Notes under the pieces: generated by a model
What the model was told of the DNA's origin: nothing
What the model saw: only the letters and a program-made list of their open reading frames with translations
The model's database searches: none
Shown here: in pieces, positions 19,571 through 30,819 of the stretch
How the letters are laid out: every line of letters starts with the position of its first letter
How positions within the stretch are numbered: position 1 is the first letter of the stretch
NCBI GenBank assembly: GCA_947095585.1
Contig: OX352761.1
Coordinates: forward strand, 36,233,260-36,297,259
DNA from: Nephrocerus scutellatus
Lineage: Eukaryota; Arthropoda; Insecta; Diptera; Pipunculidae
Reading direction: 5' to 3'
Length of the DNA stretch: 64,000 nucleotides
Position numbers and translations under genes: made by a program

Positions 19571-22500
19571 AGATCCGGGATCAGAAACATCCCTAAGAAT
19601 CTGCTTTCCAACTACTAAGATTGAAAAAAGAGAAGGCCACCGTATTGGTTCTGGGAGTCGGAGGAACGAACACGGGTGTCTCCAAACACAAAGTATCCTT
19701 CACGATAAATTTATGTATCAACAACCAATTCAAATTACATATAACAGCATTGATTATACCTAAGGTCAAATCTGATTTGCCAATGAGAAATATTCAGAGT
19801 GCTGACTGGAATCACCTCCGAAGTCTGCAATTAGCAGATCCGACTTTTAGTAAACGAAGCAAAATCGACATCTTGCTTGGTGCAGACGTGTTTCCATCAA
19901 TCATTCTGGAGGGTATCGTGAAGGGTACACCAGGCACGCCGATGGCTCAAAACACTGAGCTAGGTTGGGTGTTGTCCGGTGGTGTTCTCCCGACAAAAAA
20001 TTCGATAACATCTCTTCACATTACCGCTGAGAATCGGATTCAAAGAAGGAAGGCGACCCTCAATCGGACGATCGTATAATTCAGCGAGGATTAGATATCT
20101 TCAACTGGAGAAAAAATTCCATTCCAACAAATTTTTCCATCAGGAATACAAAAAGGTCATTGATGAATATAAAGACTTTGGCCATATGACAGAGATAAAT
20201 ACCATGTCGTTGGGAGACCACTATTTCCAAGAATCCAGTTCCACCACCAAGATGCGAATTGTATTTGATGCATCAGATGATGGTACGTCACTAAACGACC
20301 ATTTACTCGTTGGTCCCAGGTTGCAAGACGATATATTCGAACACGTCACTCGATTTCGAAAACATAAGGTCGCATTTATAGCCGACATCAATAAAATGTA
20401 CAGGCAAATTTGGGTGCCTCCAAATGATTCGGCTTATCAACTTATCTTTTGGAGAGATAAAAATGACGAAGATATAAAAGCGTACCGTCTGAATACCGTC
20501 ACATTTGGCACGGCTGCAGCACCATACTTGGCTGTTCGCACATTGCAACAACTGGCTACAGATGAACGAGACGACTATCCGCTGGCATCGAAAATTGCCA
20601 AGGAAAATTTCTATGTAGACGATATCATTCATGGGGCAGACTCAGTCAGTGAGGCTCTGGAGATGCAGCACCAACTCATTTCCATGTTGAACAAGGGAGG
20701 ATTTCCATTAACGAAATGGGCAAGTAACAGCGCAAGGTTGTTAGAAGCCGTTCCAGAAGAAGACCGAGAAATAGGGATACCATTGTCATTTGATGACAAT
20801 AACGCAATCAAAACGTTGGGAATCCAATGGCATCCAGGAAGGGAAACATTTTCATTCAAAATAATGCTTCCAGAACAAACGAGAGCAACAAAAAGAACAA
20901 TTCTCTCAGACATCGCTCGGCTCTATGACCCCTTGGGATGGATTTCCCCGTGCAACATTCTTGGCAAAATCCTAATGCAAGAAATATGGAAGGCACACCA
21001 ATCATGGGATGAAGAACTGTCAGAAGCAATCGTTACGACGTGGTGTTCCTTGAAAGCAGAACTTATAGCACTAAATGACATAGAAATTCTACGATGGATA
21101 CATAGCACCAACGAATCTATTATTGAAATCCACGGATTTTGTGACGCTTCCGAAAGGGCATACGCTGCAGCAGTGTATATTCGTGCTATCAACGGAACGT
21201 CAATACACACTAGTTTACTTTTGTCAAAAACTAGAGTGCACCTCTTAAAACCAAATCTCTTGCACGGTTAGAATTGTGCGGAGCTGTACTATTGTCACAT
21301 TTGTTGCTACACACCATCGAGACCATGGAACTACAAAGGGCACGAATCTACGCTTGGTCAGATTCACAAATCACTCTGGCTTGGATTAAGGCAGCACCAT
21401 ATACGCGAACCACATTTGTTGCCAACAGAGTTGCTGAAATCCAAGAACTGACTGATGTTAAATGCTGGAGATACGTCCCGTCCAAAGACATTCCAGCGGA
21501 CATCGCATCAACCCAGGGAGCTGATCACTAAACGGCCCGGAATACCTACAAACATTTGAAGAGCAATCTTACCCCATGTATGATATAGACCATACAGATC
21601 TTGAGACGAAAGCGTCCAAATTTCATGGGAGGTTAATGAACTGTTGTCCAGATTTTCGTCATTACAGCGACTAATACGAAATACAGCTTCGCTTCATCAA
21701 TAACGCTCGTAAAATATCGGAGCGGGTGTCTGGGCGCTCTCAGTAGAAGAACTAACCTGTGCTTAAAGGCGACTGATATTCATAGTACAGCAGGAGTTCT
21801 TCAGTGAGGAGATTAGTCAACTCGCCAACAATGAAATAGTGCATAAGGGCAGTAAATTGGCTAGACTTTTTACCTTCACAGAACATTTTAACGACACTCA
21901 TAATCCATGATGTTCACATGAGACTGTTGCATGCTGGTCAACAATTAATGATGGCAACTCTTCGCGCAGAATATTGGGTCCTTCAACTAAAATCAAATCT
22001 TAAAAAATGCATCCACAAGTGTCTCAAATGTTTTCGATACACGGCATCGATGAAGCAGCAAAAAATGGGAAACCTCCCAGCCCCGCGAGTGAATGAAGCT
22101 CGACCATTCCAAACATCTGGGGTGGATTATGCTGGACCTGTTCAACTAAAGGCATGGAAGGAACGCTGTAACAAAATCACGAAGGCCTATATTGCTATTT
22201 TTATCTGTTTCTGTACGAAAGCGGTTCATCTTGAACTGGTTAGCGACTGCAGTACGTCTGCCATTCAAGCGCTTTATCACCCGGCGTGGCATTTGCACCG
22301 ACCTGTATAGTGATTGTGGAACTAATTTCCAAGGAGCTGCAAAAATCATTGATCTATAAAAACCACATCTACTAAGGCAATGGGCCGAAGACATCGCGAC
22401 TCAACTGCAGAAAAACGGAACTTCGGCAGCACCATATATTGGGGGGCTTTGGGAAGCGGGAGTAAAATCAATGAAAAACCACTTGAAGAGATTGCAAAGC

Positions 22501-22650
22501 AACAAAGCGGCATCAGCAAATTAAAAAAAAGATGCGTCAGCAAATACCAGCAGCAACTCCAATTCAGCGAAGAAGATTTGCTGCGTCGCAATTTTGGTCT
22601 AATGGAACTCCACGAGTTCATCGCTTTGCCAGCCCATCCCACAATGTTGT
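19560..22650 (+). pseudogene. Unit 1 protease-RT-RNase H-integrase, broken
   Basis: The protease site reads LLDPGSETS (Asp codon 19572) where a D-S/T-G is expected. The frame is lost about ten codons later and resumes at QLLRLKKEK (about 19610). A ~150-bp deletion follows LHITAE. Reverse transcriptase is open from 20186 to 21271 with intact YVDD (20612-20623), but with small deletions before FDAS. RNase H starts at IHGFCDAS. A missing base near 21237 shifts the frame, and RNase H continues at YAWSDSQITLAWI. Integrase begins after a TAA-rich stretch with HAGQQL...CIHKCLKC, then VDYAGP, a frameshift, and SDCGTNF, and is missing about 20 bp before the catalytic Glu region. This copy is dead. Confidence 0.85.
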
Positions 22651-22747
22651 TCTAATTACACTCCACGAGCCCATCCGACACCAAACTGAATCATGCTGGC
22701 GACATACTTTGTGCACTATATAAACAAAGACACGGTGGGCAAATGCA

Positions 22748-23205
22748 TGTATTCATAATCAGCCATGTCATCAATAATTAAATATATAATTAATGCAAAG
22801 TGTGGAATTTGTTGGATTGGATATAAACTTAAAAGTTGGCAAAGCGAAGAACGAGTAAGTCAGTCGTCATCCAACATCCAATTCAGAACATCGCGCCTTT
22901 CTCAATCGTCCGTCGTCAATTAAATCTTTCTCAATCGTCCGTCGTCAATTAAATCCTTCTCAATCGTCCTTCTTCAATCATTCTCAATCGTCCGTCATCA
23001 AGTTAATGAATAGTATTGAATATTAAATTATAAATTAAGTCTACATTTACTCAAAATAAAGAGAAAAATTCATAACTAATAGAAGACAAAAAATTGTGTT
23101 GTTTTCTTTCAATTTTGATTTATTTTTGAACGAAGATTTCCATTCTAGGAAGTCTGTCTAAATTTGCAAATTGCCCTTAGAACCAACAAATCCAGGCGGC
23201 AAACA
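22748..23205 (+). mobile_element. BEL LTR 2
   Basis: 458 bp, TGTATTC...GGCAAACA, followed directly by the PBS (TTGGTCCTTCGAGACGGAT). Confidence 0.88.
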
Positions 23206-23762
23206 TTGGTCCTTCGAGACGGATATAAAGATTTAAGGATTTAAGGATTTGTAAGTGCGCAACGAATTTGTTACATAACACAGTGAGTGTTATCGGTATA
23301 TTCTTCGGTGAACTAATCGACTGATCAACACAGTGAGTGTCATCAGTTTAACATAACACAGTGAGTGTTATCGGTATATTCTGCGACTCGACTGATCAAC
23401 ACAGTGAGTGTCATCAGTTTAATACAACACAGTGAGTGTTATCGGTATATTCTTCGGTGAACTAATCGACTGATCAACACAGTGAGTGTCATCCGTTTAA
23501 TACAACACAGTGAGTGTTATCAGTGAACTTCGACTGATCAACACAGTGAGTGTCATCAGCTTAATATAACACAGTGAGTGTTATCGATGAACTTTTCAAC
23601 TGAACCTAACACAAACAACGGAAAGAGGCTGGTACAACGGGGGAGCAACGACCAAAATTCAGGTGTGTGGCAATTTTCTTTACATTTTTTATAATTTAAA
23701 AAACATAAACCGTCAATCAATTAAGACTTGTGTGTGTGAGTATATATCATATTATTGTTGTC
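23206..23762 (+). repeat. Unit 2 leader with CACAGTGAGTG repeats
   Basis: Between the PBS and the gag ATG, nine CACAGTGAGTG words alternate between GTTATCGG and GTCATCAG continuations, linked by GGTATATTC(T/C)TCGGTGAACT and ATCGACTGATCAA. Unit 1 keeps two and units 3 and 4 have seven, so the leader is a variable tandem repeat. The GTGAGT within each word matches the splice-donor consensus. Confidence 0.8.
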
Positions 23763-23975
23763 ATGAGTAAAACTAAAATGTCCGCGGTAATAGACGCGAT
23801 TCAGACAATCACATTAGAGTGGAAGTCTGACTACGAGGCTTATCAAAAGTTAGGTGTGCGAAAACAATCAGTCCATATGAATGAGGCGCGGCTGACGAAC
23901 CTAGAGACCTCATTTGCAGAAGCGAGAACTGTACACCAAAAAATTGTGTAAGCCAGTGAAGAAGCGAAAACAAAA
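23763..23975 (+). pseudogene. Unit 2 gag, N-terminal remnant
   Basis: ATG at 23763 opens MSKTKMSAVIDAIQTI and runs to the TAA after QKIV (23949-23951) shared by units 2 to 7. Soon after, at about 23975, a large deletion jumps to the linker before the protease (TTAGCCGAGTCCAACACAG), removing the capsid and knuckles. Confidence 0.85.
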
Positions 23976-25760
23976 CTTAGCCGAGTCCAACACAGTTCAG
24001 ATTGTGCTTCTCGCTATTGCACTGATTAAGGTAGTCCCGAAAGTTGGCCAACCTAATGCAAGAAATATGGAAGGCACACCAATCATGGGATGAAGAACTG
24101 TCAGAAGCAATCGTTACGACGTGGTGTTCCTTGAAAGCAGAACTTATAGCACTAAATGACATAGAAATTCTACGATGGATACATTGCACCAACGAATCTA
24201 TTATTGAAATCCACGGATTTTGTGACGCTTCCGAAAGGGCATACGCTGCAGCAGTGTATATTCGTGCTATCAACGGAACGTCAATACACACTAGTTTACT
24301 TTTGTCAAAAACTAGAGCACACCTCTTAAAACCAAATCTCTTGCACGGTTAGAATTGTGCGGAGCTGTACTATTGTCACATTTGTTGCTACACACCATCG
24401 AGACCATGGAACTACAAAGGGCACGAATCTACGCTTGGTCAGATTCACAAATCACTCTGGCTTGGATTAAGGCAGCACCATATACGCGAACCACATTTGT
24501 TGCCAACAGAGTTGCTGAAATCCAAGAACTGACTGATGTTAAATGCTGGAGATACGTCCCGTCCAAAGACAATCCAGCGGACATCGCATCAAGGGGGCTG
24601 TCGCCCAGGGAGCTGATCACTAAACGGCCCGGAATACCTACAAACATTTGAAGAGCAATCTAACCCCATGTATGATATAGACCATACAGATCTTGAGACG
24701 AAAGCGTCCAAATTTCATGGGAGGTTAATGAACTTTTGTCCACATTTTCATCATTACAGCGACTAATACGAACTACAGCGTATTGGCTTCGCTTCATCAA
24801 TAACGCTCGTAAAATATCGGAGCGGGTGTCTGGGCGCTCTCAGTAGAAGAACTAACCTGTGCTTAAAGGCGACTGATATTCATAGTACAGCAGGAGTTCT
24901 TCAGTGAGGAGATTAGTCAACTCGCCAACAATGAAATAGTGCATAAGGGCAGTAAATTGGCTAGACTTTTTACCTTCACAGAACATTTTAACGACACTCA
25001 TAATCCATGATGTTCACATGAGACTGTTGCATGCTGGTCAACAATTAATGATGGCAACTCTTCGCGCAGAATATTGGGTCCTTCAACTAAAATCAAATGT
25101 TAAAAAATGCATCCACAAGTGTCTCAAATGTTTTCGATACACGGCATCGATGAAGCAGCAAAAAATGGGAAACCTCCCAGCCCCGCGAGTGAATGAAGCT
25201 CGACCATTCCAAACATCTGGGATGTATTATTGTTCAACTAAAGGCATGGAAGGGACGCTGTAACAAAATCACGAAGGCCTATATTGCTATTTTTATCTGT
25301 TTCTGTACGAAAGCGGTTCATCTTGAACTGGTTAGCGACTGCAGTACGTCTGCCATTCAAGCGCTTTACCGCCCGGCGTGGCATTTGCACCGACCTGTAT
25401 AGTGATTGTGGAACTAATTTCCAAGGAGCCGCAAAAATCATTGATCTAGAAAAACCACGTCTACTAAGGCAGTGGTCCGAAGACATCGCGACTCAACTGC
25501 AGAAAAACGGAACTACGTGGCACTTCAACCCTTCGGCAGCACCACATATTGGGGGGCTCTGGGAAGCGGGAGTAAAATCAATGAAAGACCACTTGAAGAG
25601 ATTGCAAAGCAACAAAGCGGCATCATCAAATTAAAAAAAAGATGCGTCAGCAAATACCAGCAGCAACTCCAATTCATCGAAGAAGATTCGCTGCGTCGCA
25701 ATTTTGGTCTAATGACACTCCACGAGTTCATCGCTTTGCCAGCCCATCCGACACCAAACT
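23976..25760 (+). pseudogene. Unit 2 pol, heavily deleted
   Basis: About 75 bp of the pre-protease linker remain, then a second deletion at about 24052 jumps to LMQEIWKAHQSWDEEL in the RT-RNase H region, so the protease and whole polymerase core are gone. RNase H pieces ([30 protein letters not shown]) and integrase pieces (HAGQQL, SDCGTNFQGA, GGLWEAGV) follow. This unit carries the deletion that replaces VDYAGP by MYYCS and removes the first integrase Asp. Confidence 0.85.
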
Positions 25761-25820
25761 GAATCATGCTGGCGACATACGTTGTGCACTATATAAACAA
25801 ACACACGGTGGGCAAATGCA

Positions 25821-26278
25821 TGTATTCATAATCAGCCATGCCATCAATAATTAAATATATAATTAATTCAAAGTGTGGAATTAGTTGGATTGGATATAAA
25901 CTTAAGAGTTGGCAAAGCGAAGAACGAGTAAGTCAGTCGTCATCCAACATCCAATTCAGAACATCGCGCCTTTCTCAATCGTCCGTCGTCAATTAAATCT
26001 TTCTCAATCGTCCGTCGTCAATTAAATCCTTCTCAATCGTCCGTCGTCAATCATTCTCAATCGTCCGTCATCAAGATAATGAATAGTATTGAATATTAAA
26101 TTATAAATTAAGTCTACATCTACTCAAAATAAAGAGAAAAATTCATAACTAATAGAAGACAAAAAATTGTGTTGTTTTCTTTCAATTTTGATTTATTTTT
26201 GAACGAAGATTTCCTTTCGAGGAAGTCTGTCTAAATTTGCAAATTGCCCTTAGAACCAACAAATCCAGGCGGCAAACA
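25821..26278 (+). mobile_element. BEL LTR 3
   Basis: 458 bp. It shares the variants GGAATTAGTTGG, TCAAGATAATG, CTACATCTACTC and GATTTCCTTTCG with LTRs 7 and 8, marking a subtype. Confidence 0.88.
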
Positions 26279-26764
26279 TTGGTCCTTCGAGCCGGATATA
26301 AAGATTTAAGGATTTAAGGATTTGTAAGTGCGCAACGAATTTGTAACATAACACAGTGAGTGTTATCGGTATATTCTTCGGTGAACTAATCGACTGATCA
26401 ACACAGTGAGTGTCATCAGTTTAATACAACACAGTGAGTGTTATCGGTATATTCTTCGGTGAACTAATCGACTGATCAACACAGTGAGTGTCATCAGTTT
26501 AATACAACACAGTGAGTGTTATCAGTGAACTTCGACTGATCAACACAGTGAGTGACATCAGTTTAATATAACACAGTGAGTGTTATCGATGAACTTTTCA
26601 ACTGAACCTAACACAAACAACGGAAAGAGGCTGGTACAACGGGGGAGCAACGACCAAAATTCAGGTGTGTGGCAATTTTCTTTACATTTTTTATAATTTA
26701 AAAAACATAAACCGTCAATCAATTAAGACTTGTGTGTGTGAGTATATATCATATTATTGTTGTC

Positions 26765-27770
26765 ATGAGTAAAACTAAAATGTCCGCGGTAATAGACGCG
26801 ATTCAGACAATCGCATTAGAGTTGAAGTCTGACTACGAGGCTTATCAAAAGTTAGGTGTGCGAAAACAATCAGTCCACATGAATGAGGCGCGGCTAAAGA
26901 ACCTAGAGAACTCATTTGCAGAAGCGAGAACTGTACACCAAAAAATTGTGTAAGCTCCCAGTGAAGAAGAGAAAACAAAATACATGGAAGCTCGCACATT
27001 CCATGAATTAAAGTAACTGTTTTTCGCATATCAGTGTGATTTAAAGGAGCAGCTCACAACCGCCGAGAGCCCCATCTTCATCAACAAATCGATTGCAGCA
27101 TCAAAGATTCCGTCGGTTGAACTAAAGCTCCCTCCGATGACAATCCCCAATTTTGATGGCTCTTTAAATCTGTGGCCCGAATTCAAGGCTTTATTCGAAA
27201 GCCTAGTCGCCAAAAATTCTTCAATTTCTGAGGCACAAAAGCTTCAGTATTTAAAGGGCAACCTAAGCGGTGAAGCAGCGCGTATGTTACGAAACACTGA
27301 TACTAATTTTAAAACCGCATGGGCTTTGCTAGTGAAGCGTTTTCAAAACGTCCGCTTGTTAAAGGACAATCAGTTCAAGTTGCTGTTCGAGCAGCAGAAA
27401 ATGTTTCAAGAATCACCTGATGATTTAAAACTGCTTCTTGACACCACAAACGAAGCCAAACAGTCTTTAAAAAATCTTGGTGTGTCAGTGGATGCGTGGG
27501 AAGATGTGCTGATTTATCACACACCACTCGCGGTATTTGGGAATCCCACATTGCGACGCATGCGGATTCGTCGAAATCAAAGGAATTCACTCCAGGTACA
27601 GTGCGTACACATAACTCCACAATTTTAAAATGTCCCATGTGCCAAGGGTCCCATGCGATCCGAAACTGTCCCAAATTTAAAGCTCTAAGCCCCGCGAAGA
27701 GACAGGACATAGTGAAAATATATAAGCTATATTTCAACTGTCTCTCTAATACTCAATATACCAGAGCATG
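26765..27770 (+). pseudogene. Unit 3 gag, split by a Gypsy element
   Basis: ATG at 26765, the shared TAA after QKIV, then a further stop (AAGTAACTG near 27013). The capsid is open from 27137 to 27628, until a ~20-bp deletion after LIYHT shifts the frame. The first knuckle (CPMCQGSHAIRNC) is present. At 27770 the 8.1-kb Gypsy element interrupts the codons before the second knuckle, and Gag resumes at 35903 with FTCYKCKQKHHSLL. Confidence 0.85.
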
Positions 27771-28561
27771 TGTGAAGGGAGCATACCAGCGCTAACATAG
27801 TATTCAAGGTTAGATCGATTAATTATTCATATAGTGCCGATTCATTGCATTCCTCATAATGCCATCTGCATATGAACCACAATTAAAATAGTACAGCATA
27901 AACACTCAACGAGTGAATAAACAAAAAAAGAGTCTTATTACTTTGTCAGCACACTTCATGCCTGAGCATGACAGCATACAAAGTAGTGAGAGTACGATCG
28001 GCGGTCGTTAGCCTATGACAACAAACAAAATGCATAGAAAGCATTATAGGCGAGCGAGCGCTGATCATAAAACAAAGTAAATAACGTTCGGTCACTTACC
28101 CGTGCTGTGCATGGCGTTGACCTAACATGCAATAAAATTATAAACAATATAGGTCACTTACCTTGCCAAAATGCTGACCAGCACTAATCGATCTAACTAG
28201 TATACATGTGTATACTTTTATATGTATTCTTATTAAATTGTGTAGTATGTTTTAAGTCTTTGAACACCTATAAATAAGCAACAAGAATCAAATAAAACTC
28301 ACTTCTAATTAGAACGTCAAAGCAATACCACCGGTGTTTTCTTAGGCTTGCGAGGCTTAAACTCTAAAGGCATTAGCAGGAGCCTCTCTATTTGGAATCC
28401 CACCTTGAGTGTAGGAAACTGCCCCAAAGATCCAAGTCTCTGGCGTAATAGCCTTGACTAGTGGAAACCAATACGAGACATCAAGGAGCGTTATTCTTTA
28501 CATGGCGATCCTGATCTAAATTCCGAATACCTTTACATGGCGATCCTGCCATACCTTTACA
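27771..28561 (+). mobile_element. 5' LTR of the nested Gypsy element
   Basis: TGTGAAGGGAG...CCTTTACA. It contains CACTTACCTTGCCA and CACTTACCCG, whose complements are donor-like. TATAAATA is at 28269-28276 and AATAAA at 28291-28296. The last 70 bp contain two extra copies of TTTACATGGCGATCCTG, that is, the LTR terminus plus PBS. Confidence 0.92.
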
Positions 28562-28579
28562 TGGCGATTCTGCCATGCC
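28562..28579 (+). other. Primer-binding site of the nested Gypsy element
   Basis: TGGCGATTCTGCCATGCC starts directly after the LTR. The TGGCGA opening is the common Gypsy PBS start. The tRNA partner was not identified. Confidence 0.7.
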
Positions 28580-28746
28580 AACCTGGAATCTTGGAATTTT
28601 CTAGTATAACCAGATCCTGCCAACCTAAAAATATCCTGCCAGTCTAATCAGGTACTGCCGAAATTATCCTGTCAATCAACTACAACAGCTGCAAAAAGAA
28701 CCTACAGTATCAAGATTATTGCCGTGAAAAAGAAGAGAAAAACCAA

Positions 28747-29218
28747 TGTCCAACGAGAAACAACTGGCCCTCGCAGCCGAATATATTAGAAAAGTCGACG
28801 ATATCCTGAAAAAACTAAAATTGAACCAGAACCAAAAGTTGGGCCAAGACCGCTAGCCATAGAAGAGTATAGACGAAGGACAGCGAAAAGAACACCAGAG
28901 GAACCTCTAATAACACCACCAGTGAAGAAAAAATCAACAAGAGGAGGCCTGCGCGTCAAGCTCCGAAAGGAACAGGCCGAATTAAAAAGATTGGCCAACA
29001 TTCCCGGCCAATCCAGCACCACTAGGGACCATTTCATTTTACAACTGCGGGAGAAAAGGAAGGAACAGCGGGCAGCGGACCGGAAAAAACAGAAAGAAGC
29101 CAAGCAATTCCATAAATTATTCAAAAAAGTATCGACTCAAGCAAAGAACTGGTACAATGGGAACGAAGGAAAGCAAGGAGGTAATCAACACCGGACCCCA
29201 GCTAATAGCTGCACCTAA
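28747..29218 (+). pseudogene. Small basic 5' ORF of the nested Gypsy element (frameshifted)
   Basis: ATG at 28747 starts MSNEKQLALAAEYIRKVDD, then a frameshift near 28805 moves it to the frame that continues KIEPEPKVGPRPLAIEEY and ends at 29218. The C-terminal half is strongly basic and probably helical (LRVKLRKEQAELKRL, REKRKEQRAADRKKQKE). It lies upstream of gag, where most Gypsy elements have no gene. I do not recognise the family; a nucleic-acid-binding role would be a guess from charge only. Confidence 0.55.
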
Positions 29219-29381
29219 TTTTCAACAGGAGAAACCGATAGATATGACCGATGCAGTACTTTTACTAATGTTCATAACAGCACTTATAATTGCATTCATA
29301 TACCAGGGACTACAGCACTATAGGCGAAAAATAATAGCCGACACAATTAAGCATTTAGAGCGGCCACCAGCCCAGGTATAA
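29157..29381 (+). CDS. Small membrane-anchored protein upstream of gag
   Basis: A 74-residue open frame from ATG 29157, overlapping the end of the basic ORF in another frame. Residues about 32-53 form one clear hydrophobic segment (AVLLLMFITALIIAFIYQGL), followed by a basic tail (HYRRK). The N-terminus starts MGTK, so Gly2 might be myristoylated. No known domain is recognised. It is unlike env, which lies after pol, but is placed like an accessory gene. The frame is intact while its neighbours are broken, but the short length gives this little weight. Confidence 0.5.
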   Translation: MGTKESKEVINTGPQLIAAPNFQQEKPIDMTDAVLLLMFITALIIAFIYQGLQHYRRKIIADTIKHLERPPAQV

Positions 29382-29530
29382 ATATAAAATTAACAAAAAT
29401 AAAATATATCTTTAAATATGATAAGAAAAATAAAATAAATATAAAAAAAAAACACTATCCCCATAAATTTTTTTTTGATTATATGGTCATATAAAGATAG
29501 GATCGTTTTTCATTCTAGCCTCTCAACCTA

Positions 29531-30815
29531 ATGAATTTCTCCCAACTAACAGAAGCCCTAAACGCAATAAAAACCTGCTACGACAGCTTAAAAAAATCGC
29601 CTAATAGGACAAGAAAAGAGGAAGGGGTAAAAAGAAAATTAGAACAGATCGAGAAACTTTGGATCTCTTTTTGCGAACAACTCTCAAAAATAGATCAAGA
29701 TAGCTGTTCTGAGTTAGAAGTAGTAAACTTAAAAAAACTAATAGCCACCGCAAAAGTTTTTAAACGACAATCGGAAAAAATAGTTAATAGTAGCTTACAA
29801 CCGAAACCTATCAAAATGGCAGATTCTTTCAATTTCAGCCTCGCCAATCCTCAATTGCGAAGAGGATAGCAAAAGAGCCGAAAACATCCGCGACTTTATT
29901 AATAACGTCGAATTTTACCACGACACTCTTAACGATGATTCTAGACCAACCTTAGTTAAATTCCTTTTAAAATGCAAGGTTCAAGGAAAAGCCCTAACAG
30001 AATTTGGTAATCAAAAACCAGAAGATTTTGCATCACTAAAGAAAATTTTGATAGAAAAATGTGGGCCAAAAGAAACAATCGAATCAATACAAACTCAATT
30101 AAGTCGTACATACCAAGGTAATCGACCAGTGCACGAATTCGTAACGATTATAGAAAATTTAATATCAAGAATGACGGAACTCGAAGTAGCTTGCCACGGG
30201 GAATCTACACGCGAAACACTTACAATAGCAAACGATAGACGCGGATTAGCATTCCTAAAAAAAGGAGTTAACGATAGGCTAAAAATAGTACTTGACAGTG
30301 CCAGGCACACTAAACTAAAAGACGCAATTCAACATCTACTAGAGTTGGACCAAAGTTCTACTACTTCCACAAACTCAGTTAGATATTTCGACACCAGATA
30401 CACTCACAGACAGAACGCTAATTACGTAGGCCAACCAAGATTTTCTAATCAAGGAAGATTCTCATATAATAATGAGCGATACTTTCAGAATAGAAATATC
30501 CAAAACCAAAATCAGGGAAGATTATTATACCAGAACGAACGAAACCGAAATAACCAAAGGTTAGGAAACAACAATAGGCCCAGTATACCGCCAATACCAA
30601 ATAATTCGTCTCAGTACAGGAATAACTACAACGACAGGTACAGACAGAACAATTTCAATGACAGACAAAACAATCGGGGGCAACCAAACCATAATCAAGA
30701 CAGACAGAATAGAATCCCATTTAGAAACAGTCAGGCTAGGGACAACAGAATACTAACAATGGGAAACGAGAAACCCACCGAGGGGGAAGCCGACCCATCG
30801 GGGGGAAACCAATAA
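29531..30815 (+). pseudogene. Gag of the nested Gypsy element (one frameshift)
   Basis: Structural protein of the particle. The N-terminal frame is 29531-29869 (MNFSQLTEALNAIKTCYDSL...). A small indel near 29850 shifts the frame, and the rest is readable from ENIRDFINNVEFYHDTL to 30815. The capsid part has LVKFLLKCKVQGKALTEFG and LSRTYQGNRPVHEFV. The C-terminus has no Cys-His knuckle but is long and N/Q/R-rich (NNYNDRYRQNNFNDRQNNRG), as in some Gypsy-lineage Gags. It overlaps or abuts protease in another frame. Confidence 0.85.
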
Positions 30816-30819
30816 CTCC

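Noticed and set aside
19560..19640. Programmed ribosomal frameshift after the BEL protease site
   Set aside because: BEL elements usually make one Gag-Pol frame, there is no slippery site with a plausible structure that I can see, and other frame breaks are also shared. A founder mutation is simpler.
23280..23600. Regularly spaced CACAGTGAGTG repeats as a possible CRISPR array
   Set aside because: The spacers are themselves repeated (GTTATCGG/GTCATCAG), the setting is a retrotransposon leader, and the genome is eukaryotic.
30095..30310. Minus-strand open frames across gag and pol of BEL and Gypsy copies
   Set aside because: The same antisense frames recur in each BEL unit at matching places and carry no domain. 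They are shadows of the plus-strand genes.
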